Of a DNA stretch of 64,000 nucleotides, positions 40,077-46,644 are shown one piece after another. The DNA is taken from positions 1,364,001-1,428,000 of the forward strand of contig NZ_PGFI01000011.1 in the NCBI RefSeq assembly GCF_002797755.1. The letters are read 5' to 3'. A program made the position numbers and the translations under genes. The stretch's first letter is position 1; the number at the start of each line of letters is the position of its first letter. Under the pieces are notes generated by a model. That model ran no database searches, was not told the origin of the DNA, and was given only the letters and a program-made list of their open reading frames with translations. This DNA is from Brevirhabdus pacifica. Its GTDB lineage: Bacteria; Pseudomonadota; Alphaproteobacteria; Rhodobacterales; Rhodobacteraceae.

Positions 40077-40528
40077 GCGAACTCCTCCTCGTATTTCAGC
40101 GCCTCGGGGTCCGTCAGGCGGAAACCGCGCTGCGTCCACGTCCGCTGTATTTCGTCCATGAAGGCCGTCATCTGCTTGGCGGTCATCAGGCGCGTGACGG
40201 GCAGATCGAACGCCTTCACCGCAGCCAGCTTTTCCTCATAGGGCAGGTGCTTCATGGTGCTGTCGTAGGACTGGCGGAACGCCTCGTTCTCGGCTCGCAG
40301 GATCGGCACTCCGAAGTGCAGCTTGCATTCGGCCCGCACGTCTTCGTGGGTTCGGTCGCCAAGTTGGCGGGCGATGTCGGTGAACCACCGCTGCGCCAGC
40401 CTGTTCTGAGCCTTGGATTGGGCCGCCCCTTGCGTGATTGTGACGGTCAGGGGAAACTTGGTCCGGGCCGACAGGAAGCTGGACAGCTTGGCGATGTCCT
40501 CTGGCGCTCGGATCACGCGGGTCGCCAT
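40073..40528 (-). CDS. NinB-like phage recombination protein
   Basis: 151 residues. The N-terminal beta segment FPLTVTITQGAAQSKAQNRL followed by QRWFTDIARQLGDRTHEDVR resembles the NinB/YbcN-type pattern of short beta strands then QNR and a helical part. Further conserved landmarks are CKLHFGVPIL and LPVTRLMTAKQMTAFMDEI. NinB-type proteins bind single-stranded DNA in recombination. Location next to bet fits; the family call is moderate. Confidence 0.55.
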   Translation of the reverse strand: MATRVIRAPEDIAKLSSFLSARTKFPLTVTITQGAAQSKAQNRLAQRWFTDIARQLGDRTHEDVRAECKLHFGVPILRAENEAFRQSYDSTMKHLPYEEKLAAVKAFDLPVTRLMTAKQMTAFMDEIQRTWTQRGFRLTDPEALKYEEEFA

Positions 40529-40695
40529 CACACGCCCTCCCGCTGGAACTCAGCCTTGAGCGAGTCCTTCGTCGCCCGGACCTTGGGATCGCGCTGTGCG
40601 TCCACTCCGAAGCTGTCCCAGACCCGTGCCAACCCAGCCAGATCGGCGGCGCTGGTGAGGCGGTGGATGCAGAAGCCGCGGGACTCGGGGGTCAT
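40528..40695 (-). CDS. phage hypothetical protein, 55 aa
   Basis: Short charged helical protein (MTPESRGFCIHRLTSAADLA...KDSLKAEFQREGV). Its ATG overlaps the bet stop (ATGA) and its stop overlaps the next start (GTGATG), so coupled translation is likely. No family recognised. Confidence 0.6.
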   Translation of the reverse strand: MTPESRGFCIHRLTSAADLAGLARVWDSFGVDAQRDPKVRATKDSLKAEFQREGV

Positions 40696-41612
40696 GCTGC
40701 TTGGCCCGGCTTGAAATCGGCCTCTTTGCCCTCGATCAGCTTCTTGATCTCCAGTGCTGCGCCCTTGTCGTGGACCCAGAAGTCCCGAAGCGCATGCTCA
40801 TTGCGGACGCGAAAGACGTGGGCTTCCTCGGGCGTGGCTGTGCGCAGGAAGTCGGCGCAGCGATCGTGGACCATACCCATCGGGACCTTTTCCAGCTTCA
40901 TGGTGTCGTCAAAGACCATGAGAATGCCGGCCCCGCCGACGCGGGCCTCCCGTTCCGCTTGCTCCAGTTCGTGCAGCGCTTCGGATGCCGTGGTGTCGGT
41001 CTTGAGGCGTTCCATTTCCTCTTCGGAGTAGATGTTTCCGAACTGGTCGGGCCAGCCCGCGCGAAGCGCTTGGCTCTCGGCGCACTTCGTCAGCATAACG
41101 ATGGGCATCTTCGCCCAGTTGCCGGACTGGTCGAGGGTCTTGCGCCCGGTCGGCTGGCGCTTTCCGGCCTCCTTGTCGAAGGCCCATTCGTCCATGACCG
41201 GGGCAAACTCGTCCCAATAAGCCTCTCCGATCACCGGATACCATTCGCCGCGGTTGTCCTGCTTCCACAGGCGGACAGTGGCGGACACGATCCCCTTGGG
41301 GTTGGTCGGTCCGGCCAGCGCCTCGTCGTGGACGATCTGCGCCGGTTCGCTGGCCGGCCGGTAGTCGCGGCAGCGCTGTGCGAGAACACGGAGGCCGTCC
41401 CGGCTGACGATGATGCTCATCTTGCGGCGGTCCGGGCGATCCTTCGAGTAGACCACGGCATGGATCTGTTTGCGGAACGGGTCCAGGCCGTAGGATCGGC
41501 AGGCTTCCATGAACAGGTCGAACTCGGTCTCGTTGGTGTCCTTCGCGACCGTCTGCTTGATCGTGCGGATCTGCGCGGGGGTGTATCCGCTGAGGGTGAC
41601 TGCGTTGCTCAT
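40692..41612 (-). CDS. bet: phage recombination protein Bet (RecT/Redbeta superfamily)
   Basis: 306-residue single-strand annealing protein for homologous recombination. Diagnostic stretches: EFDLFMEACRSYGLDPFRKQ, IHAVVYSKDRPDRRKMSIIV, RLWKQDNRGEWYPV and MLTKCAESQALRAGWPD. ATG 41612 follows AAGGAG. No exonuclease gene is obvious beside it; the Gp157 gene upstream and NinB-like gene downstream complete a compact recombination module. Confidence 0.9.
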   Translation of the reverse strand: MSNAVTLSGYTPAQIRTIKQTVAKDTNETEFDLFMEACRSYGLDPFRKQIHAVVYSKDRPDRRKMSIIVSRDGLRVLAQRCRDYRPASEPAQIVHDEALAGPTNPKGIVSATVRLWKQDNRGEWYPVIGEAYWDEFAPVMDEWAFDKEAGKRQPTGRKTLDQSGNWAKMPIVMLTKCAESQALRAGWPDQFGNIYSEEEMERLKTDTTASEALHELEQAEREARVGGAGILMVFDDTMKLEKVPMGMVHDRCADFLRTATPEEAHVFRVRNEHALRDFWVHDKGAALEIKKLIEGKEADFKPGQAA

Positions 41613-42118
41613 CACTTGCTCCTTATGGTCAGGCTGGTGCTTCCGTTGGTCATGGAGACGCCGGGAACTGTTTCGTCGTTGTCGATGGCGTCCTTGATCG
41701 CCTTGAGGTCGATCACCGGGTCGCGGGGCTTCCAGAACTTGGCCGGGATGGACGCCTCATCTGTGACAACAGGTTTCGGCTTGAGGTTGGAGACGGACAG
41801 GGTGGCGGTCGGTCGGCGGATCGCGCCTTCGATCTGACTGACGACAATCGCCTGCTCGATCAGTCCGCGCAGCCGCTCGATGCGTCGCTGTGAGCGCTCG
41901 CGGCGCTCGGCAAATACCGCCTCTTTGGCCTTGCAGCCCTCGACAATCACCTGGCACTCGTCAATCTCGGCAAGGGCCGCGTCAAATGCCTCGAACAGCG
42001 AGGTCTCGCCTTCGACCATATCGTGGTTCAGGCGCTCGTCGTCGGAAGCAAGCGCCGCGATAAGGTCCTTGGCGGCAACCGCCTCACGGCTCAGTTCATT
42101 GGCGCGGTCGTCCTTCAT
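41612..42118 (-). CDS. siphovirus Gp157 family protein
   Basis: 168 residues. N-terminal helical coiled-coil half (CKAKEAVFAERRERSQRRIE) and the conserved C-terminal part IRRPTATLSVSNLKPKPVVT, ASIPAKFWKPRDPVIDLKAI, VPGVSMTNGSTSLTIR that identifies the Gp157 family. This family was first linked to phage resistance in Streptococcus thermophilus phage; its biochemical role is unsettled. It usually neighbours recombinases, as here. ATG 42118 gives proper spacing to GGAGG. Confidence 0.85.
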   Translation of the reverse strand: MKDDRANELSREAVAAKDLIAALASDDERLNHDMVEGETSLFEAFDAALAEIDECQVIVEGCKAKEAVFAERRERSQRRIERLRGLIEQAIVVSQIEGAIRRPTATLSVSNLKPKPVVTDEASIPAKFWKPRDPVIDLKAIKDAIDNDETVPGVSMTNGSTSLTIRSK

Positions 42119-42127
42119 CATTACCTC

Positions 42128-42256
42128 CTATCGGCAGTCCGCTCCCCGCTCACATGCGAGGGCGTAGGTGATTGCGGTGTCCCGGATGATGCTGTCGAAC
42201 GCGGCGTAGAGAGGGGCGCTGGACAGCAGACCGGCGGTGAGGATCAGCAGCTTCAT
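42128..42256 (-). CDS. small exported phage peptide, 42 aa
   Basis: ATG 42256 overlaps the stop of the upstream gene (ATGA). The N-terminus MKLLILTAGLLSSAPLYAAF is a typical signal peptide, leaving a mature region of about 25 residues with two cysteines (ACERGADC). No family recognised. An exported peptide in an early recombination operon is odd. Confidence 0.55.
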   Translation of the reverse strand: MKLLILTAGLLSSAPLYAAFDSIIRDTAITYALACERGADCR

Positions 42257-42522
42257 GCCGCAGTCCCCCCGTCCATCTCGTCGGCGCGGGCTTCGATGTC
42301 GCGCATCAGCGGGCTGACGTTCTCGCCCAGATCATCGCTGGCCATGCGCAGTTCCGACGGGTCGTCCCGCAGGCCGCTGAGGTTGCGGTCGATGTCCTTC
42401 AGGTTGGCAAGAACGCGGCGCATTTCCTCGGTGGGGGCGTTGCGGATCAGGTCGGCATAGAGGGCCTGCGTGTTGACGCCCTGGGTGCGCCCGGCGGTCG
42501 GGGTGATGCGGTGGACGCTCAT
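42253..42522 (-). CDS. phage hypothetical protein, 89 aa
   Basis: Soluble acidic helical protein (NAPTEEMRRVLANLKDIDRN, ASDDLGENVSPLMRDIEARA). Start 42522 overlaps the stop of the preceding gene by four bases. No family recognised. Confidence 0.6.
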   Translation of the reverse strand: MSVHRITPTAGRTQGVNTQALYADLIRNAPTEEMRRVLANLKDIDRNLSGLRDDPSELRMASDDLGENVSPLMRDIEARADEMDGGTAA

Positions 42523-42875
42523 GCTGCTTCCTCCGGCTGGCCGCTTAGGTGCGCCATAGCGTTCTCTAAGGCGCTCCAATGGCGGCGGTTATGGGAGGGG
42601 TTGGATGCCATGATGAGGGCGCAGACGGCGCTGTCCTCGTGGGTCATGCGTCCGTCGGCAAGGATGGTGAACGTGTCCCCGTCGCTGCGCGTGATCTCGC
42701 ACCCGGCGTATTCGGTGTAGCCAGCGCCGGCGAGTTCATCGAGGGCGCGGATGAAGGGGCCGTCGATGTGGTGGATGTCGCCGTCGCGCATGCCCTCGAA
42801 GATCGCGGCTGCCTCGGACACGGTGAGGTCATGCCTCGGATCGGCGGCGATGTTGGCGAAGTGGTCGGGGGTCAT
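42519..42875 (-). CDS. phage hypothetical protein, 118 aa
   Basis: Soluble protein with an N-terminal helical part (VSEAAAIFEGMRDGDI) and a central beta part (YAGCEITRSDGDTFTILADG) followed by helices. No family recognised. Coupled by ATGA to the next leftward gene; a 55-base gap separates it from the first gene of the operon. Confidence 0.6.
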   Translation of the reverse strand: MTPDHFANIAADPRHDLTVSEAAAIFEGMRDGDIHHIDGPFIRALDELAGAGYTEYAGCEITRSDGDTFTILADGRMTHEDSAVCALIMASNPSHNRRHWSALENAMAHLSGQPEEAA

Positions 42876-42930
42876 GTCTCGTCTCCCTCTGTCCCGCTGG
42901 GCGGGGTGGGTTCAGGTGGTGGGGGTGGGG

Positions 42931-43569
42931 TTAGACAGCTTCTGCCGTTTGCATGATCGTGCGCGCGGCAGAGAGCAGGCGGTGGAAGTGCGCGATGGAT
43001 TCCGGCCCTTCCCGCGCGGCCATTGCGCGGAGGCGTTCGGCGCCAGCTTCGAAGCCCGCGCCGATCTCGTCAGGCGAAGCGCGGCGGCCCTTGGTCCACC
43101 ACTCGATAGTGGACGGATGGCCCAAATGGATCAGGCCGTCCCGGATTGTGATATTGTCGGTGACATAGACCGCGCAAAGTCCTGGGTTCGTCAGGACGGG
43201 GGTGCCGGGGGTGTCGTGATCCCGCTCCATCTCGGGTCGCTTTGCCAGCGGGCGCGACAGGAACGGGCAGACCCGCGCCGACCAACGCGCCGTTTCCAGC
43301 CGCACCGGCGGGTCGGACGCGACCCTGTTGATGATGCACATCGGGCCGATTACGAAGGCCATGTGTCGCCCAAGGGGCTCGCCCGTCACCCAGTCGAGGC
43401 GAGAACGCAAGGCGCGCGCCCGTCGCTCGTAGGTGACGATGCCGAAGTCCCAAAGACCCGCCTCGTTCTTCTCCGTGACGAACCACGGGACATAGAAGCC
43501 GCGATGGTCGATCGGGCGCTTCTTCATGGCGACGGGGGCATCGGCCATATCGGGTCTCGGGTGGTCCAT
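42931..43569 (-). CDS. conserved phage protein, first gene of leftward operon
   Basis: 212 residues. Landmarks KKRPIDHRGFYVPWFVTEKN, LGRHMAFVIGPMCIINRVAS and ARVCPFLSRPLAK recall a conserved protein common in phages and prophages of Rhizobiales and Rhodobacterales, but its function is not known to me. ATG 43569 follows GGAGG. It is the first gene behind the operator-containing leftward promoter, hence probably the earliest expressed. Confidence 0.7.
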   Translation of the reverse strand: MDHPRPDMADAPVAMKKRPIDHRGFYVPWFVTEKNEAGLWDFGIVTYERRARALRSRLDWVTGEPLGRHMAFVIGPMCIINRVASDPPVRLETARWSARVCPFLSRPLAKRPEMERDHDTPGTPVLTNPGLCAVYVTDNITIRDGLIHLGHPSTIEWWTKGRRASPDEIGAGFEAGAERLRAMAAREGPESIAHFHRLLSAARTIMQTAEAV

Positions 43570-43600
43570 CGTGCATCCTCCAAGTGGTGTGCTTGGGGAT

Positions 43601-43629
43601 GAAATACAAGAAAACTAGTATTCGGTCAA
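43601..43629 (-). promoter_or_regulatory. leftward early promoter (PL-like)
   Basis: Read on the minus strand: -35 TTGACC (43629-43624), 17-base spacer, -10 TATTTC (43606-43601). One operator copy (43604-43621) fills the spacer and part of the -10, an arrangement where repressor binding would block RNA polymerase. It would drive the operon 43569-36496. Confidence 0.65.
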
Positions 43630-43653
43630 CATGGAAAACAAGAAAACTAGTAG
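43604..43653. promoter_or_regulatory. OL-like operator pair
   Basis: Two copies of the 18-bp phage operator: ATACAAGAAAACTAGTAT (43604-43621) and AAACAAGAAAACTAGTAG (43636-43653). The same sequence, as a perfect palindrome, lies at the cI/cro switch. The first copy overlaps the leftward promoter; the second lies inside the first codons of the RelA/SpoT gene (start 43631). Confidence 0.75.
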
Positions 43654-44854
43654 TAACGGAATCGATGTGCTACACCGTCCCTGTCAGCGCGGGACGGTCG
43701 CGCACCTGATCGCAGGGACAACGTCATTGCAGAATCACTTAGTACTCGGTTGCATCTACCCGGAGACAGCGGGGGTGATTGCCGTGGCGGACTATCCGAC
43801 CAGAGAGTGGTCCAAGCGGGAAATCAAAGACGCGGGGCGAATGCTGGGCAGGACGGTGCCTTATGACAGCGACATGGCAGGTGCAGTCGCCGCATTTAAT
43901 GTTGCCCACAACTGGCGTGCCGCTCATGCTTATCCGCTCATGCGGGAGCGCATCAGACTGACCACCATATCCAAGGGGCTGACCGCCGGTCGTATCAAGA
44001 GGATGGACTCCATAAGGAAGAAGCTTCGGCGCTCTCCAATCTCCTTGGACAGAATGCAGGACCTGGCGGGGATCAGGGCCATTCTGCCTACGATGGAAGA
44101 TGTGAACCGAGTTCGCCGCCGCTACTCTGAAGACCTCCGAACATCAGACTATGTCGCCGAGCCAAAGCCCGGAGGATACCGCAGCATCCACCTGATAAAG
44201 CCGTTCGATGAAGCGGGAGCAGGGGCCATGTATCGCGGCCAGAAAGTCGAAATTCAGTTGCGCACCCACCTTCAACACGTATGGGCGACCGCTGTCGAAG
44301 CGATCGGCAATATGCGCGGAGAGGACCTGAAGGCTGGGGAGGGGAATCGCGGTTGGCTGCGGCTGTTAACCCTGATGTCTGGCGTTATCGCCGAACGGGA
44401 AGGCTTGCCGCAGGGCGCGGACGTGCCGATGGATCAAGCGGAACGCAATGCTGAGTTGCGCGACCTCTGCCACAGCCTGTCGGCGATTGCGGCGCTTACG
44501 TCGTTTCGTTCGGTAGTTCGTGAAACCGAAAGCCGGTCCGGATCAGGATTCTACCTTGTCCAGATGAACGCGGAGACAGGCGAAGTTACGGTGTCAGCGC
44601 AATCTTCATTCCGGATGGGAGAGTCCAGCTATAATAGCATGGTCGATAGCGGGGAGCGTCAGCAGAGCATTCTGGTTGCCGTTGACAGCATGGCGGCGCT
44701 ACGAGCGGCTTACCCAAACTACTTTCTGGACGTGGCGACCTTCATTGAGCTTCTGGCGGATGCGACCAACATAAATATGGGGCTGACGGCCCCTATTCCG
44801 ACTTCAGCGATAGACAGGCTGTCACTGGATTTTCTCAAAGCATGGAAGCGGTAA
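43631..44854 (+). CDS. RelA/SpoT-domain alarmone synthetase-like protein
   Basis: 407 residues; central RelA/SpoT nucleotidyltransferase domain (about 105-235). Visible: the basic SIRKKLRR, SLDRMQDLAGIRAIL with the metal-binding Asp144, DYVAEPKPGGYRSIHL (173-188) and KVEIQLRTHLQHVWATAVEA with Glu207. These are the residues an active (p)ppGpp/ppApp synthetase needs. There is no HD hydrolase domain or TGS/ACT region. About 100 residues precede and 170 follow, with no recognised domain. Longer than housekeeping small synthetases, so a ToxSAS-type growth inhibitor or anti-phage protein is plausible. It is opposite to its neighbours, lower in GC, and starts on a phage operator without a Shine-Dalgarno. 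Confidence 0.8.
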   Translation: MENKKTSSNGIDVLHRPCQRGTVAHLIAGTTSLQNHLVLGCIYPETAGVIAVADYPTREWSKREIKDAGRMLGRTVPYDSDMAGAVAAFNVAHNWRAAHAYPLMRERIRLTTISKGLTAGRIKRMDSIRKKLRRSPISLDRMQDLAGIRAILPTMEDVNRVRRRYSEDLRTSDYVAEPKPGGYRSIHLIKPFDEAGAGAMYRGQKVEIQLRTHLQHVWATAVEAIGNMRGEDLKAGEGNRGWLRLLTLMSGVIAEREGLPQGADVPMDQAERNAELRDLCHSLSAIAALTSFRSVVRETESRSGSGFYLVQMNAETGEVTVSAQSSFRMGESSYNSMVDSGERQQSILVAVDSMAALRAAYPNYFLDVATFIELLADATNINMGLTAPIPTSAIDRLSLDFLKAWKR

Positions 44855-44867
44855 TCGGCTGCGGTGC

Positions 44868-44894
44868 AAAAAAGCCCGCCGGTGAGGGCGGGCT
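44868..44894 (-). terminator. leftward intrinsic terminator
   Basis: On the minus strand an AGCCCGCC/GGCGGGCT stem is followed by a run of T (44873-44868). It ends the leftward transcript of the three small genes downstream of cI, 26 bases after the last stop, and prevents read-through into the convergent RelA/SpoT gene. Confidence 0.88.
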
Positions 44895-44919
44895 GGGGCA
44901 GGACTGCGGGGAAAAAGAC

Positions 44920-45249
44920 TTACGGGGCGGTCGGGATCATAGCGGCAATGCGCGGCCCAAAAATTGCTGCCGCCATCAGTCCGCCGACGACGAAGAACAC
45001 GACCTGCGCCATGTCCCATTTCGACGGTATCTTGTCCTCGATACGATCAAGCCGGGTGTCGAGGCCATCGAACCGATGTTCAACATTTCCGATCTGTGCT
45101 TCAAGTGCGGCTACGCGTTCCATGGGTGGCTTGCCTCCTCCTCCATCATATGGGCCACCGCCCCCGGTTGACAAGGCACTATCCCTGACGTGCTTCAGAA
45201 GCTCTTCCATGGCTCGATCTTGACCGGTCATATCATGAACCTCACTCAT
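44920..45249 (-). CDS. coiled-coil protein with C-terminal membrane anchor
   Basis: 109 residues: Gly-rich linker (STGGGGPYDGGGGKPP), a heptad coiled coil (VAALEAQIGNVEHRFDGLDT) and a C-terminal transmembrane helix (VVFFVVGGLMAAAIFGPRIA). The layout resembles XhlA-like or spanin-accessory phage proteins, but also RexB-style exclusion proteins; sequence alone does not decide. It is the last gene of the leftward set behind cI and overlaps the previous gene by eight bases. Confidence 0.65.
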   Translation of the reverse strand: MSEVHDMTGQDRAMEELLKHVRDSALSTGGGGPYDGGGGKPPMERVAALEAQIGNVEHRFDGLDTRLDRIEDKIPSKWDMAQVVFFVVGGLMAAAIFGPRIAAMIPTAP

Positions 45250-45472
45250 TTTTACCGATCTCACGATCATAGTGCAGAATGGTCTTTAGCTCGCCGTATG
45301 TCGTGGTGAAGTCTTTAAGGGCTTTCTTGCGCCTCTCTGGCTCATCGTCGAACACGATTGCGGTCATTGCCTCGATTGTCATTCCTTGCAGATGGACCAG
45401 GCCAGATCGCAATAGTCGCACCTCGGACTCCAGCGCCGCCACTTTCTCACGCAGATCAGCGATTTCATCCAT
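45242..45472 (-). CDS. phage coiled-coil protein, 76 aa
   Basis: Starts MDEIADLREKVAALESEVRL, a clear leucine-zipper-like heptad pattern, then a charged helical C-terminus (RRKKALKDFTTTYGELKTIL). ATG 45472 is preferred over the adjacent GTG because AGGAAGG lies at a suitable distance. It could pair with the coiled coil of the next gene. No family recognised. Confidence 0.6.
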   Translation of the reverse strand: MDEIADLREKVAALESEVRLLRSGLVHLQGMTIEAMTAIVFDDEPERRKKALKDFTTTYGELKTILHYDREIGKNE

Positions 45473-45518
45473 CACGTCACCTTCCTCACTAGTTCAGGCG
45501 GTAGGTTGAACCGGGACA

Positions 45519-45827
45519 TCAGCGGCCAGCCCGCATCGCGGGTTCCCGGCGCAGCGCCGCGTCCGAAGCAGGTTCGGCGCGTGGTTTCGGCGGGGCGTCC
45601 TGGCCATCCGCAATGCGTCTCAGCAGTTGGTTGTTCTGGATGACCAGCGCCAATGTCCCGAACGTGAAGATCACCAATAGAGGACCTGCGACAAGAGCAA
45701 GCCAAGCCTGCCAGCCTCCGCCGGTCGAGATCCAAGCGGCCACCCCAAAGATCACTGACGCAATCAGCGCCAACCCGGCGATGAAGCCTACCATGTGCTT
45801 GAATGCTTCTGCGATGAAATTGATCAT
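45519..45827 (-). CDS. phage two-helix membrane protein, 102 aa
   Basis: Two hydrophobic helices (about MVGFIAGLALIASVIFGVAA and AWLALVAGPLLVIFTFGTLA) and a polar, probably cytoplasmic C-terminal tail of about 40 residues. AAGGAAGCA precedes the start. No family recognised. It is first of three leftward genes between cI and the terminator. Confidence 0.6.
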   Translation of the reverse strand: MINFIAEAFKHMVGFIAGLALIASVIFGVAAWISTGGGWQAWLALVAGPLLVIFTFGTLALVIQNNQLLRRIADGQDAPPKPRAEPASDAALRREPAMRAGR

Positions 45828-45927
45828 GGACTGCTTCCTTCGCGATTAAATGGGGGTGGCGCTTTATGTTGACCCCGATCCGAAACTGAATGTAGCGTGA
45901 ACGAAGTGAGAACATCTGGAGTTGTAT

Positions 45928-46089
45928 ATGGAAATTCGGAATCGCATATTGGCGAAGGCCGATACTCTCCCGCCTGAGCAAATTAGAGCGTTCATTGAGT
46001 GCTACCGCGCTGTCGCGACAAAAGGAAATCAAGGTAATCGTCTAGCAGACGCAATTGATTTACATCGTTCGATTCAACAATTTGAGTGA
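45928..46089 (+). CDS. possible small ORF antisense to cI 3' end
   Basis: 53 codons from ATG 45928 with GGAG six bases upstream (MEIRNRILAKADTLPPEQIR...LHRSIQQFE). It overlaps the last 98 bases of the cI-like gene on the other strand, which argues against it; its initiation signal and helical, charged composition argue for it. Left as a candidate only. Confidence 0.3.
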   Translation: MEIRNRILAKADTLPPEQIRAFIECYRAVATKGNQGNRLADAIDLHRSIQQFE

Positions 46090-46324
46090 ACTTTTCCCGC
46101 ACCTCATCACCGCCTCCGGGGACGTTTGGACGGTAGGCAGGGTCCAAGTCGTGAACTGCACATCCAAGCCCCTCGGCGATCTTCGGTAGCTTCTTGCTGC
46201 TCGTGTTTTCGCCGCGCTCAAGCTGAGAAATCAACTGCTGGCCGACCCCGGCTTTTTCTGCCAGCGTCTTCTGCGACATTCCGCTCGCTTTGCGGAGTCT
46301 CCTGAGGTTCTCGGCGATGCTCAT
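45992..46324 (-). CDS. cI-like phage repressor (XRE family)
   Basis: 110 residues. N-terminal helix-turn-helix: MSIAENLRRLRKASGMSQKT, LAEKAGVGQQLISQLERGEN. The C-terminal half (EVREKFTQIVESNDVNQLRL) is a short dimerisation-type region without a LexA-like peptidase, so induction probably does not use RecA-stimulated self-cleavage. Start 46324 is the ATG of the domain. It faces the cro-like gene across the operator region, the classic immunity arrangement, so it is the expected binder of the 18-bp operators. Confidence 0.82.
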   Translation of the reverse strand: MSIAENLRRLRKASGMSQKTLAEKAGVGQQLISQLERGENTSSKKLPKIAEGLGCAVHDLDPAYRPNVPGGGDEVREKFTQIVESNDVNQLRLLDDYLDFLLSRQRGSTQ

Positions 46325-46360
46325 ATCGCGCGTAGCATACCAGCGTCCTTGTTGGCCGCT

Positions 46361-46412
46361 AGACAAGTTTCCTAGTTGACTGGCGAGTGCCGTCATACTA
46401 GAAAACTAGTAT
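46361..46412. promoter_or_regulatory. OR-like operator pair
   Basis: Two copies of the phage operator between cI and cro: AGACAAGTTTCCTAGTTG (46361-46378) and the perfect palindrome ATACTAGAAAACTAGTAT (46395-46412). They flank the rightward promoter. The same motif recurs at 43604-43653. Repressor and Cro are expected to compete here. Confidence 0.78.
46376..46404 (+). promoter_or_regulatory. rightward early promoter (PR-like)
   Basis: -35 TTGACT (46376-46381), 17-base spacer, -10 TAGAAA (46399-46404). Transcription should begin near 46411, two or three bases before the cro ATG at 46414, so the first mRNA is probably leaderless. Operators overlap both promoter elements. Confidence 0.6.
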
Positions 46413-46413
46413 T

Positions 46414-46644
46414 ATGAGCATCAGAAAACACATCGAGCGAGCTGTTAAACACCATGGCTCTCAGGCGAGGCTCGCCGAGGCGATTGGGTGTTCGCAACAG
46501 CAAATATCCTACCTTCTCAAGGCCAAGGGTATCACCGCCGACATGGCAATGAAGGTTGACGCTGCCACCGATGGGGCGGTGTCCAAGCATGAACTGCGCC
46601 CGGACATCTTCGGAGAACCTGAGCGCACCACGGACGCCGCCTGA
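46414..46644 (+). CDS. Cro-like YdaS-type regulator
   Basis: 76 residues with a compact helix-turn-helix: MSIRKHIERAVKHHGSQARL, AEAIGCSQQQISYLLKAKGI, typical of YdaS/Cro antirepressors. The start codon lies one base after an operator palindrome and there is no Shine-Dalgarno sequence, consistent with a leaderless message. First gene of the rightward early operon; the next gene starts at its last base. Confidence 0.8.
   Translation: MSIRKHIERAVKHHGSQARLAEAIGCSQQQISYLLKAKGITADMAMKVDAATDGAVSKHELRPDIFGEPERTTDAA

Noticed and set aside
45486-45491. ACTAGT as a fifth operator
   Set aside because: No second half-site at the 4-base spacing on either side; probably chance.
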